Below, in pieces: positions 1 through 9,897 of a stretch of 64,000 nucleotides of DNA. The translations under genes were made by a program, and so were the position numbers. The stretch lies in contig NZ_JBBOYW010000001.1 in NCBI RefSeq assembly GCF_038008325.1, positions 1,974,001 through 2,038,000 on the forward strand. The letters run 5' to 3'. This DNA comes from Lysinibacillus sp. FSL K6-0232. GTDB taxonomy: Bacteria; Bacillota; Bacilli; Bacillales_A; Planococcaceae. Numbering within the stretch: the first letter of the stretch is position 1; every line of letters starts with the position of its first letter. The notes beneath the pieces are model-generated. The model ran no database searches, was not told the origin of the DNA, and saw only the letters and a list, made by a program, of their open reading frames with translations.

Positions 1-1
1 C

Positions 2-64
2 TTTATCCAAATGATTAATCAAACACCTGAAAATACGGTGAATAGGCTGTGCTTGAAACTCTAA
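2..64 (+). CDS. Possible 3' end of an upstream gene (partial)
   Basis: One frame stays open from the window edge to a TAA at 62-64 and reads as a short helical C-terminus ending NRLCLKL. A hairpin and a terminator follow it directly, which fits the end of a gene. Nothing identifies the product, and 20 codons are too few to exclude chance. Confidence 0.3.
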   Translation, partial: FIQMINQTPENTVNRLCLKL

Positions 65-80
65 TTTTCTTTCACCGTAT
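33..80 (+). repeat. Inverted repeat at the upstream gene end
   Basis: Perfect 10-bp arms ATACGGTGAA (33-42) and TTCACCGTAT (71-80) enclose a 28-nt loop that contains the possible stop codon. No U-run follows directly. It may stabilise a 3' end or act as an operator. Confidence 0.45.
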
Positions 81-101
81 ATATATTTCAGAAATTCACT
101 A

Positions 102-130
102 AAAGTCTGTCTTGCAAGGCAGACTTTTTA
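102..130 (+). terminator. Intrinsic terminator before the two-component operon
   Basis: AAAGTCTG (102-109) pairs with CAGACTTT (120-127), followed by more T residues. It separates the upstream transcript from the response regulator gene. Confidence 0.65.
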
Positions 131-225
131 TATTGTTCTATTTTAACAATCGCATAACGGACTTTTTATTTCATAATATGCTATAACAATAAGAGGGATA
201 TTATTTTGAAATAGAAGGTGATCAG

Positions 226-900
226 ATGCCTAAAAAAATATTATTGGTCGAAGATGAAAAACATATTGCGCGCTTTGTGGAGCTAGAATTGCAGCATGAG
301 GGCTATGAGGTCACTGTTGCCTATGATGGTCGTGAGGGGCTTGCCTTGGCAACGGCTAAAAGCTTCGATGTACTGCTACTCGATGTGATGTTGCCGGGGC
401 TTAATGGCATTGAAATTTGTCGGCGTATTCGCACACAATCACAAGTGCCGATTTTGCTATTAACTGCAAGAGATGCTGTGATGGATCGTGTGGCAGGCTT
501 AGACGCAGGAGCGGATGACTATATCGTGAAGCCTTTTGCTATCGAGGAGCTGCTGGCTCGCATCCGTACAATTTTACGCCGTGTAACACCAGAGCCATCC
601 ACTGGTGAATCCTTGCATTTCCGTGATATTCACATGGATACAGCCGCCTATGAAGTTTTTGTACAGGGGAATAAACTTGACCTAACAAAGACAGAATATG
701 ATTTACTCAAACTATTAATTGAGCATAAGAATCGGGTGTGTACACGTGAGCAAATTTTAACCTCTGTGTGGGGCTATGACACAGATATTGAAACAAATGT
801 AGTAGACGTCTATATCAGACATTTACGCACAAAGCTGCCAGGTGATATGAATGCCTATATTGAAACCGTTCGTGGGGTTGGGTACGTGATGCGCGAATGA
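226..900 (+). CDS. OmpR/PhoB-family response regulator (ArlR-like)
   Basis: DNA-binding response regulator of 224 residues, the usual length. The receiver domain (about 1-120) has the acidic pair E9/D10, phospho-acceptor D53 in [10 protein letters not shown]80 and K102 in VKPF. The rest is a winged-helix DNA-binding domain with the TKTEYDLL and [12 protein letters not shown] signatures. The start has a ribosome binding site (AAGGTGATCAG). The stop overlaps the start of the histidine kinase by 4 bp, so the two are translationally coupled and presumably form one signalling pair. The sequence resembles ArlR/CssR-type regulators; the signal and targets cannot be read here. Confidence 0.93.
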   Translation: MPKKILLVEDEKHIARFVELELQHEGYEVTVAYDGREGLALATAKSFDVLLLDVMLPGLNGIEICRRIRTQSQVPILLLTARDAVMDRVAGLDAGADDYIVKPFAIEELLARIRTILRRVTPEPSTGESLHFRDIHMDTAAYEVFVQGNKLDLTKTEYDLLKLLIEHKNRVCTREQILTSVWGYDTDIETNVVDVYIRHLRTKLPGDMNAYIETVRGVGYVMRE

Positions 901-2282
901 CAAGCTTAAAAAACTATTTGCGTCGCCAATCATTGCAAAAGAAATGGATGCTTACATCAAGCAGCGTCATTTTTATTAGCTATACGATTATTTGTGTTGT
1001 TGTCTATGTGTTCCTTCATACATGGCTGTTACATGAGGAGGAGAGTAAAGTCATACGCACAAGTAAGGACATTAGCTCTTTTTTAGAATCTCAAGGTCCG
1101 AATATTACAATTCAGCAAATCCAACAAAATACAGGCTTGCTAGAATCCATTGTTGATCGCGATGAAACGGTCAGAATGTTTAATAGAGATGGCGTTGAAA
1201 TATTGCGTATTAACAATGCATCCTCTGCTGCACCATTAACTACCATGCAGGAAATAGTGGAGATGACCATTGATAAGCAGGATGCTCTTGTGGTGAATGA
1301 ACCGATCCAGCTCGGCTTTTTCCAGGGCTATATTCAGGTGATTCATCCATTAACAAGCTTTCAATCGCTGATGCATTATTTGCTGACAGCCATGCTGATC
1401 GCAGGGCTAGGGGCATTGATTGTATCAGGCTCGATTGGCTATTACCTTGCTAATTACTTAATGAAGCCGCTCCATGCCTTGCGTGCCTCTATGAAAACAG
1501 TGATGGATCAAGGCTTTAAGGAGCCCATTCAATTAACCTATACATCACATGATGAAATAGGCGATTTATTGAAAATGTATAATGCGATGATGAATGAGCT
1601 GCAAATTTCCTTTACACAGCAGCAGCAATTTGTGGCAGATGCTTCCCACGAGCTACGCACGCCGATTCAAGCGATTGAAGGGCATCTATCCTTGTTAAAG
1701 CGCTGGGGGAAGAATGATCCAGCTATATTAGAGGAATCCATTGATACTTCGCTGACAGAAATTGCTCGTATGCGTAAAATGATAGAGGAATTATTAGAGC
1801 TGGCACGGCGAGAAGAAAAGGATGAGGCAAGTGCAGCAGATGCGCCAGCCGTTATTGAGGCAGTCATTGAGGAGATGGCATTGCTATACCCAAAGGCGCG
1901 CATGACGCTGTCGAAAAAGGACGAAATCGGTCCATTATTTATAACGGAAAATGCACTTAGTCAAATCGTTCGCAATATCATTGAGAACGCAATTCGTTAT
2001 TGTGAAAAAATACCTGAGATTCAGCTTTCGCTGTCAATGGCTGGTAATTATGCGTGTTTAGAAATTGCGGATAATGGTATAGGAATAGCAGAAGAGAATA
2101 TCCCATTTATCTTTGATCGTTTTTACCGAGTGGATGAAGCCCGAAATCGGCAAATTGGTGGGACAGGCTTAGGGCTGAGTATTTCGAAGATGTTGCTTGA
2201 AAAGTATAATGCCTCAGTAGAAGTCAAGAGTGAAGTAAATGTTGGAACCGTTTTCTCATTAAAAATTCCGCTAAAATATTAA
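897..2282 (+). CDS. Sensor histidine kinase (ArlS-like)
   Basis: Membrane sensor kinase of 461 residues. TM1 lies near 20-45, an extracytoplasmic region near 46-160 and TM2 near 161-185. A HAMP segment follows, then a HisKA domain with phospho-accepting H251 in [10 protein letters not shown]. The ATPase domain has an N-box (NIIENAIRY), a G1 box (DNGIGIAE) and a G2 box (GGTGLGLS). It overlaps the response regulator gene by 4 bp and should phosphorylate that regulator at D53. The external stimulus is unknown. All catalytic boxes are intact. Confidence 0.92.
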   Translation: MTSLKNYLRRQSLQKKWMLTSSSVIFISYTIICVVVYVFLHTWLLHEEESKVIRTSKDISSFLESQGPNITIQQIQQNTGLLESIVDRDETVRMFNRDGVEILRINNASSAAPLTTMQEIVEMTIDKQDALVVNEPIQLGFFQGYIQVIHPLTSFQSLMHYLLTAMLIAGLGALIVSGSIGYYLANYLMKPLHALRASMKTVMDQGFKEPIQLTYTSHDEIGDLLKMYNAMMNELQISFTQQQQFVADASHELRTPIQAIEGHLSLLKRWGKNDPAILEESIDTSLTEIARMRKMIEELLELARREEKDEASAADAPAVIEAVIEEMALLYPKARMTLSKKDEIGPLFITENALSQIVRNIIENAIRYCEKIPEIQLSLSMAGNYACLEIADNGIGIAEENIPFIFDRFYRVDEARNRQIGGTGLGLSISKMLLEKYNASVEVKSEVNVGTVFSLKIPLKY

Positions 2283-2392
2283 GAAAAATCTATGCTTTAT
2301 TTCGGAATTCTATCCTTCGCGAAAAAAATTGCTTAATTTGCTAAAAAGAGTTGTATTTTTTGTGAAGAGTAGTAAGATTGAAGTGGAAAAAA

Positions 2393-2441
2393 TGTTCTTT
2401 AAATTATGGAAAAACAATGAACAACAACCTTTTAAAGAACA
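2393..2441 (+). promoter_or_regulatory. odhA promoter with an overlapping inverted repeat
   Basis: Perfect 11-bp arms TGTTCTTTAAA (2393-2403) and TTTAAAGAACA (2431-2441) are spaced by 27 nt. The right arm overlaps a possible -35 hexamer TTTAAA (2431-2436), which lies 16 nt before a consensus -10 TATAAT (2453-2458). The layout suits a repressor or activator acting on odhAB. The factor is unknown. Confidence 0.5.
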
Positions 2442-2514
2442 GTGAAATATTATATAATTAATTGCAATTTAATTAATGCAACTGCCAAAAGGCAAAATTT
2501 GGAGGTCATTTTTC

Positions 2515-5340
2515 ATGTCGAACAACGTTACAACTGTAAGTTCTCCATGGTCAGCTTTCTCTGGTCCTAACTTAGGATATGTGATGGAGCAATACGACTT
2601 ATTCTTACAGGCTCCTGAAGAAGTAGAACCAGAGTTAGTTTCTTTATTTCAACAATTTGGTGCACCAGTAGTAGTGGAAGGTGAAGTAGCTGTAGCTAGT
2701 CATACAGCAGCGGCTCCTGCTGGCGATTATAAAAAAGTGTTAGCCGCTGTCAAATTAGCAAAAGCAATTCGTTCACAAGGGCATTTAGCAGCAGATATTT
2801 ATCCGCTGAAAAATCGTGAACTGCAAACAGCTCCAATCGAAGAAAGTGCGTTCAACTTAAGCGCTGCCGATTTAGCAGCCATTCCTGCAGCAATCTTCTT
2901 CAAAGATGTGCCAGCAAACGTGAAAAATGGTAAGGATGCAATCGACTATTTAAAAGCTGTATATACAGATAAAGTAGCTTTTGAATATAGTCATGTAACA
3001 GCAACAGAAGAGCGTGAATGGATTCAAGCACAAATTGAATCAGGTGCTTTCCAGCAAGCATTAACAGCTGATGAGAAAAAAGCACTATTAGATCGTTTAA
3101 CACATGTTGAAAATTTTGAAAAATTTATTCATAAGACATTTGTAGGACAAAAGCGTTTCTCTGGTGAGGGCTTAGATACGCAAATCGTTCTATTTGATGA
3201 AATTTTAAAAACTGTAGAGGCAGATAATGTCGAAAATGTTCGCATTGGGATGGCACACCGTGGTCGTTTAAATGTCTTAACACATATTTTAAATAAACCA
3301 TATGATATGATGTTCGCTGATTTTGCACATGTTTCCAATGATTTATTTATGCCAGAGCATGGCCGCCTTGCTATTACAAAAGGCTGGACAGGTGATGTAA
3401 AGTATCACATGGGTGCGTCTTATCAACGTGAATCAGGGATGAATGTGAAGCTTGCTTATAACCCATCACACTTAGAGGTTGGGAATCCAGTGGTACTTGG
3501 GGCTACACGTGCTACACAGGATGATACGTCAAAACCAGGTCAAGCTACTCATGACCGTACAAAGGGCTTAGGTATTCTTGTGCATGGTGATGCGGCATTC
3601 CCAGGTCAAGGGATTGTAACAGAAGTATTAAACTTTGCGAAAACAGAAGGCTTTACAACAGGTGGGACAATCCATATTATTGCCAACAATATGATTGGCT
3701 TCACAACAGAACAGCAAGACTCACGTTCATCTATTTATTCTTCTGACCCAGCAAAAGGCTACGAAGTACCAGTTGTCCATGTCAATGCAGATAGCCCAGA
3801 GGCAGTTGTCCTTGTTGGTCGCTTTGCCGCTAGCTACCGTCAAAAATTCGGTAAAGATATCGTAGTTGACTTAATTGGCTATCGTCGTCATGGTCATAAT
3901 GAAACAGATGATCCAACAGTAACAAACCCAGAAACATATAAATTGGTTGCGAAGCATGAAACAGTACGTGCATTATATGGTCAGCAATTAGTAGCAGAAG
4001 GTCTTGTATCAGCTGAAGAGGTTGCTGCATTAGATACAGCCGTTTATGCTGAAATGCAAGCTGCATATGACCATGTGAAAGAAATGGCTGCAAAAGATGC
4101 ACACGACCCATTAGAAATGCCAGAAGAACTAAAAATAGAGTTCCCACAACTGGATACAGCGGTAGGAGCAGAGCGTTTAGAAAAAATTAATGAAGAGCTT
4201 TTAGTGTTTGAAGACAACTTCGAACCACAGAAAAAGCTCGGCAAAATTTTAGAAAAACGTCGTGATACTTTTGCTTCTGCTAAAATCGATTGGGGACATG
4301 CAGAAACATTAGCATATGCAACAATTATTCAAGATGGCACACCAGTGCGCTTTACTGGTCAGGATGCACAGCGTGGTACATTCTCACAACGCCACTTAGT
4401 ATTACACGATAAAAACAATGGCAATGTCTTTACACCATTGCATCATATTTCAGGTGCAAATGCATCATTCTCAGTGTATAACTCACCGTTAACTGAAGCG
4501 GGTGTAGTTGGCTTTGAATATGGCTATAACTTAGAAAACAACCATGTGCTAACAGTGTGGGAAGCACAATTCGGTGACTTCGCGAACATGGCTCAAGTGA
4601 TGTTTGATAACTTTATTTCAGGGGCACGTGCGAAATGGGGTCAAAAGTCTGGTCTAGTTATTTTATTACCACATGGGTATGAAGGCCAAGGTCCAGAGCA
4701 CTCATCAAGCCGTATGGAACGTTATTTACAAATGTCAGCGGAAAATAACTGGTTTGTAGCAAACTGCTCAAATGCAGGAAACTACTACCACTTATTGCGC
4801 CGCCAAGCAGCATTATTAGGCACAGAAGGGGTACGTCCACTTGTGGTTGTATCACCAAAATCATTACTGCGCCATCCATTAGCTGCAGCTAGTGCTGAGC
4901 AATTAGCAAATGGCTCATTCCAAGAAGTAATTGAACAGCCAGGCTTAGGAACAAAACCAGAGGCTGTAGAGCGCATTGTTTTAGGTACAGGTAAAGTAAT
5001 GATCGACTTAGCAGAACGCGTGAAGGACGGGGAAGGCTTCGACCACCTACACATTATTCGTGTGGAACAACTTTACCCATTCCCAAAAGAGCAAGTTGCT
5101 GGTATTATTGCTAAGTATCCTAATGTGAAGGAAATCGTATGGGTACAAGAAGAACCTAAAAACCAAGGTACATGGAATTATGCACTCGAAACATTACATG
5201 AACTTTCAGCAGGTAAACAGCTTCGTTATGTAGGACGTCCTGCAATGAGCTCTACTTCTGAAGGCGATGCAGATTCCCATAAAGCAGCACAAGCAGCCGT
5301 TATTGAAGCGGCAGTTGCTGAGCCAGTAAAGGTTAAATAA
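2515..5340 (+). CDS. odhA: 2-oxoglutarate dehydrogenase E1 component
   Basis: Thiamine-diphosphate-dependent E1 of the 2-oxoglutarate dehydrogenase complex. It decarboxylates 2-oxoglutarate in the TCA cycle and passes the succinyl group to lipoyl-E2. I take ATG 2515 as the start because TTTGGAGG sits 8 nt upstream; the frame is open from 2476 but those 13 codons precede the ribosome binding site. That gives 941 residues, normal for Bacillus-type OdhA. Visible signatures include RIGMAHRGRLNVL, the diphosphate-binding region DLIGYRRHGHNETDDP, and a C-terminal transketolase-like domain (GYNLENNHVLTVWEAQFGDF). odhB follows 93 bp downstream with a terminator-like hairpin between. Confidence 0.96.
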   Translation: MSNNVTTVSSPWSAFSGPNLGYVMEQYDLFLQAPEEVEPELVSLFQQFGAPVVVEGEVAVASHTAAAPAGDYKKVLAAVKLAKAIRSQGHLAADIYPLKNRELQTAPIEESAFNLSAADLAAIPAAIFFKDVPANVKNGKDAIDYLKAVYTDKVAFEYSHVTATEEREWIQAQIESGAFQQALTADEKKALLDRLTHVENFEKFIHKTFVGQKRFSGEGLDTQIVLFDEILKTVEADNVENVRIGMAHRGRLNVLTHILNKPYDMMFADFAHVSNDLFMPEHGRLAITKGWTGDVKYHMGASYQRESGMNVKLAYNPSHLEVGNPVVLGATRATQDDTSKPGQATHDRTKGLGILVHGDAAFPGQGIVTEVLNFAKTEGFTTGGTIHIIANNMIGFTTEQQDSRSSIYSSDPAKGYEVPVVHVNADSPEAVVLVGRFAASYRQKFGKDIVVDLIGYRRHGHNETDDPTVTNPETYKLVAKHETVRALYGQQLVAEGLVSAEEVAALDTAVYAEMQAAYDHVKEMAAKDAHDPLEMPEELKIEFPQLDTAVGAERLEKINEELLVFEDNFEPQKKLGKILEKRRDTFASAKIDWGHAETLAYATIIQDGTPVRFTGQDAQRGTFSQRHLVLHDKNNGNVFTPLHHISGANASFSVYNSPLTEAGVVGFEYGYNLENNHVLTVWEAQFGDFANMAQVMFDNFISGARAKWGQKSGLVILLPHGYEGQGPEHSSSRMERYLQMSAENNWFVANCSNAGNYYHLLRRQAALLGTEGVRPLVVVSPKSLLRHPLAAASAEQLANGSFQEVIEQPGLGTKPEAVERIVLGTGKVMIDLAERVKDGEGFDHLHIIRVEQLYPFPKEQVAGIIAKYPNVKEIVWVQEEPKNQGTWNYALETLHELSAGKQLRYVGRPAMSSTSEGDADSHKAAQAAVIEAAVAEPVKVK

Positions 5341-5366
5341 CATCACAGATCAATTTTTGACAGCTG

Positions 5367-5395
5367 GGCTACTTGCCTAGAGCAGTAGCCTTTTT
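5367..5395 (+). terminator. Terminator-like hairpin between odhA and odhB
   Basis: GGCTACT (5367-5373) pairs with AGTAGCC (5384-5390), followed by TTTTT (5391-5395). Since odhB lies directly downstream on the same strand, this probably acts as a partial terminator or mRNA-end stabiliser that sets the E1:E2 ratio. Confidence 0.55.
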
Positions 5396-5433
5396 ATGTG
5401 CATAAGGCACGTTAATCAAAGGAGGAAATAAAA

Positions 5434-6669
5434 GTGGCTGAAATTAAAGTCCCTGAATTAGCAGAATCGATTACAGAAGGTAGTATCGCACAATGGGTAA
5501 AAAAAGTGGGCGATCGCGTTGAAAAAGGTGAATTCATCGTTGAACTTGAAACAGATAAAGTAAACGCTGAAATCATTTCTGAAGAAGCAGGTGTATTAAC
5601 ACAAATTTTAGCTGAAGAAGGCGATACTGTATTAGTTGGTCAAGTTATCGCAGTAGTAGAAGCAGGCGAAGGCGCAGCACCTGCACCAGCAGCAGCGGCT
5701 CCAACTGAAGCACAAGCAGCACCAACGCCAGCAGCGGCAGCTCCAGTAGTAGAAGAAGCATCTAACGAGCGTGTGATTGCATCACCAGCAGCACGTAAGC
5801 TAGCACGTGAAAAAGGTATTGACCTTTCAGCGGTATCTCCAGTAGACCCACAAGGTCGTGTACGTGTACAAGATGTAGCAGCACATGGTACAGCACCAGC
5901 AGCTCCTGCTGTAGCAGCACCAATCACTACTACAAACGGTCCTGTTGTATTTGCACCAGCAGAAGAAACAAACCGTGTAACAATCGAAAAAATGTCTCGT
6001 CGTCGTCAAACAATTGCCAAACGCTTATTAGAAGTAAAGCAATCAACAGCAATGTTAACAACATTCAACGAAATTGACATGACAAACATTATGGCATTAC
6101 GTAAACGCAAGCAAGAGCAATTTGTGAAAGATAACGACATTAAATTAGGCTTTATGTCATTCTTCACAAAAGCGGTTGTAGCAGCACTTAAAAAATACCC
6201 TTATGTAAATGCACAAATCAATGGGGACGAAATTCACTTAAACAATTTCTTCGATATCGGTATCGCTGTATCAACAGAAGAAGGCTTAGTTGTACCAGTT
6301 GTACGTGATGCAAACAGCAAAAACTTTGCAGAAATCGAAAAGGATATCGCAGAGTTAGCGAAAAAAGCACGCGACAAAAAATTAGGCTTAAACGACATGG
6401 CAGGCGGTTCATTCACGATTACTAATGGTGGTGTATTCGGTTCATTAATGTCAACACCAATTATGAACGGTACACAAGCTGGTATTTTAGGTATGCACTC
6501 AATTGTTCAACGCCCAGTAGTAGTGAACAACGAGATCGAAATCCGTCCAATGATGTACGTGGCATTATCATATGACCATCGTATTATTGATGGTAAAGAT
6601 TCAGTAGGCTTCTTAAAAACAGTAAAAGAATTAATCGAGAACCCTGAAGACTTATTATTAAATTCATAA
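5434..6669 (+). CDS. odhB: Dihydrolipoyllysine succinyltransferase (E2)
   Basis: E2 core of the 2-oxoglutarate dehydrogenase complex, transferring succinyl from lipoyl to CoA. GTG start with AAAGGAGG 6 nt upstream; 411 residues. The N-terminal lipoyl domain carries K42 in ETDKVNAE. An Ala/Pro-rich swinging linker (about 85-110) follows, then a peripheral subunit-binding domain ([16 protein letters not shown]) and a second linker. The acyltransferase domain has H382 and D386 in the SYDHRIIDG motif. It lies downstream of odhA and ends in a strong terminator. No E3 gene is present here. Confidence 0.96.
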   Translation: MAEIKVPELAESITEGSIAQWVKKVGDRVEKGEFIVELETDKVNAEIISEEAGVLTQILAEEGDTVLVGQVIAVVEAGEGAAPAPAAAAPTEAQAAPTPAAAAPVVEEASNERVIASPAARKLAREKGIDLSAVSPVDPQGRVRVQDVAAHGTAPAAPAVAAPITTTNGPVVFAPAEETNRVTIEKMSRRRQTIAKRLLEVKQSTAMLTTFNEIDMTNIMALRKRKQEQFVKDNDIKLGFMSFFTKAVVAALKKYPYVNAQINGDEIHLNNFFDIGIAVSTEEGLVVPVVRDANSKNFAEIEKDIAELAKKARDKKLGLNDMAGGSFTITNGGVFGSLMSTPIMNGTQAGILGMHSIVQRPVVVNNEIEIRPMMYVALSYDHRIIDGKDSVGFLKTVKELIENPEDLLLNS

Positions 6670-6708
6670 TTATAACCTCCTTTGCAACCACTGCAGGATT
6701 TTAGCCAA

Positions 6709-6755
6709 GGGCTGTCTGAAAAGAGTGATCTTTCCAGACAGCCCTTTTCTGTTTT
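6709..6755 (+). terminator. Terminator of odhAB
   Basis: The 10-bp stem GGGCTGTCTG (6709-6718) / CAGACAGCCC (6735-6744) is followed by a T-rich tract. It ends the odhAB transcript. The sequence from here to 7323 has no gene but holds a promoter, a lysine riboswitch and its terminator. Confidence 0.85.
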
Positions 6756-6948
6756 TACAGACAAAGCTCTGCCGTCTATGCTCTATAAAGAAATTACCTC
6801 TCTCTATCTTTTTACATATAAATAATTGTTTTATAATAAATATTTGTTGAATATAGTGTGTTTATTGTTAAAATAGCATGCTTGACAATGGATAGAGCAA
6901 GTATAATCCCCTAATATTGTCATTAGTCAGAAAAGTGATAAAATGAGC

Positions 6949-6978
6949 TTGACGAATCTATTCATTATATAGTAGTAT
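6949..6978 (+). promoter_or_regulatory. Candidate promoter of the riboswitch operon
   Basis: TTGACG (6949-6954) and TAGTAT (6973-6978) are separated by 18 bp. Initiation would fall around 6985, shortly before the aptamer P1 strand at 7023. The fit is moderate; another TTGACA (6881-6886 area) has too short a spacer to a TATAAT. Confidence 0.45.
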
Positions 6979-7019
6979 CTAAGTATCAATTAAATAGACA
7001 AACCTCACTCGTATCAATA

Positions 7020-7204
7020 GGTGAGGTAGAGGCGCGATATTTATTAGTTCATTGTTGAGTATAAGCAAGCGAGGACACAGTGAAGAAGGAACTATCGCCG
7101 AAGTATAAAAGGAGCTCGTACTTTTATGCTGGGTCTGCAGTGAATAAGTGCAGGACTGTCCTAGTAAATTGCTTTCCAGGTTTACTAGGTTGTGCTATCT
7201 CGGA
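7020..7204 (+). promoter_or_regulatory. Lysine riboswitch (L-box)
   Basis: The order and spacing of conserved blocks match the B. subtilis lysC leader: GAGGTAGAGGCGCG at the 5' side, GAAGGAACTATCGCCGAAG, a GCTGGGTCTGCA segment, TGAATAAGTGCAGGACTGTC, and GTGCTATCTC at the 3' side. P1 forms from GAGGTAG (7023-7029) and CTATCTC (7195-7201) with one G-U pair. A terminator follows at 7251. With lysine bound, the terminator should form and shut off the transporter genes. This makes lysine the likely cargo or end-product signal. Confidence 0.92.
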
Positions 7205-7250
7205 AATATGGAAAGTATAGTGAGGATTTGGGCAACTGTTATAAAAGGCA

Positions 7251-7282
7251 AGACCTAAGTTCAGAAACTTAGGTCTTTTTTC
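7251..7282 (+). terminator. Riboswitch-controlled terminator
   Basis: AGACCTAAGTT (7251-7261) pairs with AACTTAGGTCT (7266-7276) around a 4-nt loop, followed by six T residues. It is the expression platform of the lysine riboswitch, 42 nt before the first structural gene. Confidence 0.88.
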
Positions 7283-7323
7283 ATACAGTTGTTTTATTTT
7301 TTGACAGAAAAGGGGCGTTTTTT

Positions 7324-8187
7324 ATGAAAAGAAAATGGTTGTTAGTAATGCTGTCGATCATGACGGCAATTGTGCTAGCGGCATGTGGCACAAGCGACAA
7401 AAATGAAGGTAGCACAGGCGATGCTGAAGGCGACACAGAAGAAAGTGGCGGTGAATTCCGTATTGGCATGGAGGCTGGTTATCCACCTTTTAACTGGACA
7501 CAGCAGGGTGATGCCAATGGCGCAGTAAAAATTGCCGATAATGCAGAATATGCAGGCGGCTATGATGTACAAATGGCGAAAAAAATCGCTGAAGGCTTAG
7601 GCAAAGAGCTAGTGATTGTGAAATTAGAATGGGATGGACTAGTACCAGCATTACAATCCAATAAAATTGATGCCATTATCGCAGGTATGTCACCAACAGC
7701 AGAGCGTAAGAAAACAATTGATTTTACAGAAAACTATTACACATCTGATTTTGTCATCGTTGTGAAAAAAGGCAGCGAATTTGAAAAGGCAACATCGATT
7801 CAAGATTTCTCAGGCGCGAAAATTACATCACAATTAAATACATCGAACTATGATGTAATCGATCAAATTGACGGTGTAGAAAAGCAAACAGCGATGGAAA
7901 ACTTCCCAGCAATGCGTGTGGCATTAGAGGCTGGCAAAATTGACGGCTATGTAGCCGAGCGTCCAGAAGGTATCTCAGCAGCAGCGGCGAACGATAAATT
8001 CACATATGTTTCATTTGAAGAAGGTCAAGGCTTTGATACAGACCTTTCTAACACATCTATTGCTGTAGGCTTACGTAAAGATGATGCAAATCTTGAGAAA
8101 ATCAATGAAATTTTAAAGGGTATTTCAGAAGATGAGCGTCAACAAATTATGGAAGAGGCAATTGCCCAACAACCAGCAGCACAATAA
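7324..8187 (+). CDS. Amino-acid ABC transporter substrate-binding lipoprotein
   Basis: Extracellular solute-binding protein of the family-3 (polar amino acid) type, 287 residues. A lipoprotein signal peptide ends in VLAAC with C21 as the lipidated cysteine, and an acidic linker follows. The core begins FRIGMEAGYPPFNW, typical of the fold. AAGGGG lies upstream of ATG 7324. It heads a three-gene operon with a permease and an ATPase. The lysine riboswitch in front makes lysine (or a basic amino acid) the best guess for the ligand; family membership alone would not tell. Confidence 0.93.
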   Translation: MKRKWLLVMLSIMTAIVLAACGTSDKNEGSTGDAEGDTEESGGEFRIGMEAGYPPFNWTQQGDANGAVKIADNAEYAGGYDVQMAKKIAEGLGKELVIVKLEWDGLVPALQSNKIDAIIAGMSPTAERKKTIDFTENYYTSDFVIVVKKGSEFEKATSIQDFSGAKITSQLNTSNYDVIDQIDGVEKQTAMENFPAMRVALEAGKIDGYVAERPEGISAAAANDKFTYVSFEEGQGFDTDLSNTSIAVGLRKDDANLEKINEILKGISEDERQQIMEEAIAQQPAAQ

Positions 8188-8193
8188 TAACAT

Positions 8194-8220
8194 TGCACGG
8201 GCTAGTTGCTAGTCCGTGCA
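8194..8220 (+). promoter_or_regulatory. Intercistronic hairpin after the binding-protein gene
   Basis: A 12-bp stem (one G-U pair) from 8194-8205 and 8209-8220 closes a 3-nt loop. No U-run follows. Hairpins here commonly protect the mRNA of the binding protein, which is needed in excess over the permease. Confidence 0.7.
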
Positions 8221-8323
8221 TGATTATTTCATCATTATTAAAATGAGAACCTCTCTACATAATGATACGATGCTAGTAAACATAGAACTACACAGGCAAC
8301 ATGATATTGTGAGGAGGAGCTTC

Positions 8324-9049
8324 ATGAGTCTTGAATGGATACTTTCAATTATTGAAAACAACTGGCAAATGTTTTTACGAGGTGCGTATTATACGTTACT
8401 GATTTCGATTATTAGTACAATTATTGGTGCATTTATCGGATTTTTCATCGGAATTATGCATACGATTCCTGTTCGTAAAAAAGGTGTGAAATTTTATAGC
8501 TTAAAGCTTATTAATTTTATACTAACATGCTATGTTGAATTTTTCCGTGGTACACCAATGATTGTACAAGCAATGGTTGTTTACTACGGATTAGATATTG
8601 CATTTGGCATTGATATGCACTTTATTACAGCGGGGATTGTCGTTGTGTCGCTGAATACAGGTGCTTATATGGCAGAAATTGTACGTGGTGGAATTGTGTC
8701 CATCGATAAAGGTCAATATGAGGCGGCATCAGCGATTGGGATGAACCATGTTAAAATCATGTTCCATGTGGTATTGCCACAAGTTGCACGCAATATACTG
8801 CCAGCAACAGGCAACCAATTAATTATGAATATTAAAGATACAGCCGTATTAAATGTTATTGGTGTAACGGAGCTATTCTTCCAAACAAAATCAATTGCGG
8901 GCAACAACTTCCGTTATTTTGAGTCATTCTTTGTGGCATGTGTGCTTTATTTCATCATGACATTTACCGCATCGCGCATTCTGCTCTATGTTGAAAAACG
9001 TTTGGATGGGCCTGATGCCTATCAAAAAGAACAAAAGGAAGCTGTATAG
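8324..9049 (+). CDS. Amino-acid ABC transporter permease
   Basis: Integral membrane permease of the HisM/GlnP type. I choose ATG 8324 because GAGGAGGAG lies just upstream; the longer frame from 8216 starts inside the preceding hairpin. The protein has 241 residues with about five hydrophobic segments. The EAA-type loop that contacts the ATPase reads EAASAIGMNHVKIMFHVVLP. It sits between the binding-protein and ATPase genes and should share their riboswitch control. Confidence 0.93.
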   Translation: MSLEWILSIIENNWQMFLRGAYYTLLISIISTIIGAFIGFFIGIMHTIPVRKKGVKFYSLKLINFILTCYVEFFRGTPMIVQAMVVYYGLDIAFGIDMHFITAGIVVVSLNTGAYMAEIVRGGIVSIDKGQYEAASAIGMNHVKIMFHVVLPQVARNILPATGNQLIMNIKDTAVLNVIGVTELFFQTKSIAGNNFRYFESFFVACVLYFIMTFTASRILLYVEKRLDGPDAYQKEQKEAV

Positions 9050-9061
9050 GGGGGCGCACAA

Positions 9062-9793
9062 ATGACAGTCATTAAAATCGAGCATTTAAGTAAATCATTT
9101 GGACGTAACCAAGTGTTAAAAGATGTGAATTTTCAAGTGGAAAAGGGTGAGGTTGTCTGTTTAATCGGCTCCTCTGGCTCTGGTAAATCAACATTGCTGC
9201 GCTGCATTAATTTATTAGAAACGCCAAGTGGTGGTCAGATTATTTATAAAGGGGAAGATATCCTCAATGACAAGCATAATATCGATGAATATCGTACACA
9301 TTTAGGAATGGTGTTTCAGCAATTTAATTTATTTAATAACCACAATGTGTTAAGTAACTGTACAGTAGGACAAATGAAGGTACTAAAGCGCTCTAAAAAG
9401 GATGCAGAGGAAATCGCGCTGAAATATTTAAAAATCGTTGGCATGGATCAATATGTCAATGCCAAGCCTCGCCAGCTATCAGGTGGACAAAAACAGCGTG
9501 TAGCGATTGCACGTGCCTTATCAATGAACCCTGATGTGATGCTGTTTGATGAGCCTACATCAGCCCTTGACCCTGAAATGGTTGGGGAAGTGTTAAAGGT
9601 CATGCGTCAGCTTGCCGATGAGGGGAATACGATGTTGATTGTCACGCACGAGATGGAGTTTGCGAAAGAAGTGGCAGATCGTGTTGTCTTTATGGATAAA
9701 GGCGTGATTGTTGAGGAGGGTCCTCCTCAACAAGTATTAGTCAATCCGCAGCATGAGCGTACAAAAGAGTTTTTAAAACGTACATTAAAATAA
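9062..9793 (+). CDS. Amino-acid ABC transporter ATP-binding protein
   Basis: Cytoplasmic ATPase of the GlnQ/ArtM type, 243 residues. It has Walker [10 protein letters not shown] at about 36-44, a Q-loop ([10 protein letters not shown]), the signature LSGGQKQR, Walker [13 protein letters not shown] and the switch histidine in IVTHEM. GGGGG upstream of ATG 9062 gives a ribosome binding site. It is the last gene of the riboswitch operon. Confidence 0.95.
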   Translation: MTVIKIEHLSKSFGRNQVLKDVNFQVEKGEVVCLIGSSGSGKSTLLRCINLLETPSGGQIIYKGEDILNDKHNIDEYRTHLGMVFQQFNLFNNHNVLSNCTVGQMKVLKRSKKDAEEIALKYLKIVGMDQYVNAKPRQLSGGQKQRVAIARALSMNPDVMLFDEPTSALDPEMVGEVLKVMRQLADEGNTMLIVTHEMEFAKEVADRVVFMDKGVIVEEGPPQQVLVNPQHERTKEFLKRTLK

Positions 9794-9850
9794 AACGTGT
9801 AAATCCGTGTAGCTTTCTGTGGAAGGTGAAGCGGATTTTAGCGTTTTTCT
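9791..9850 (+). terminator. Terminator of the transporter operon
   Basis: Nested arms AAATCCG and CGGATTT, with outer AAAACG and CGTTTTT, form an interrupted stem ending in a T-run. It lies directly after the ATPase stop codon. Confidence 0.55.
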
Positions 9851-9897
9851 AGCAGACCGAATAAGAAACGTCATTACACATTGTTAGGAGGGAAGCG

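Noticed and set aside
3830-4147. Minus-strand ORF opposite odhA
   Set aside because: Shadow frame of a well-supported gene, without a start site.
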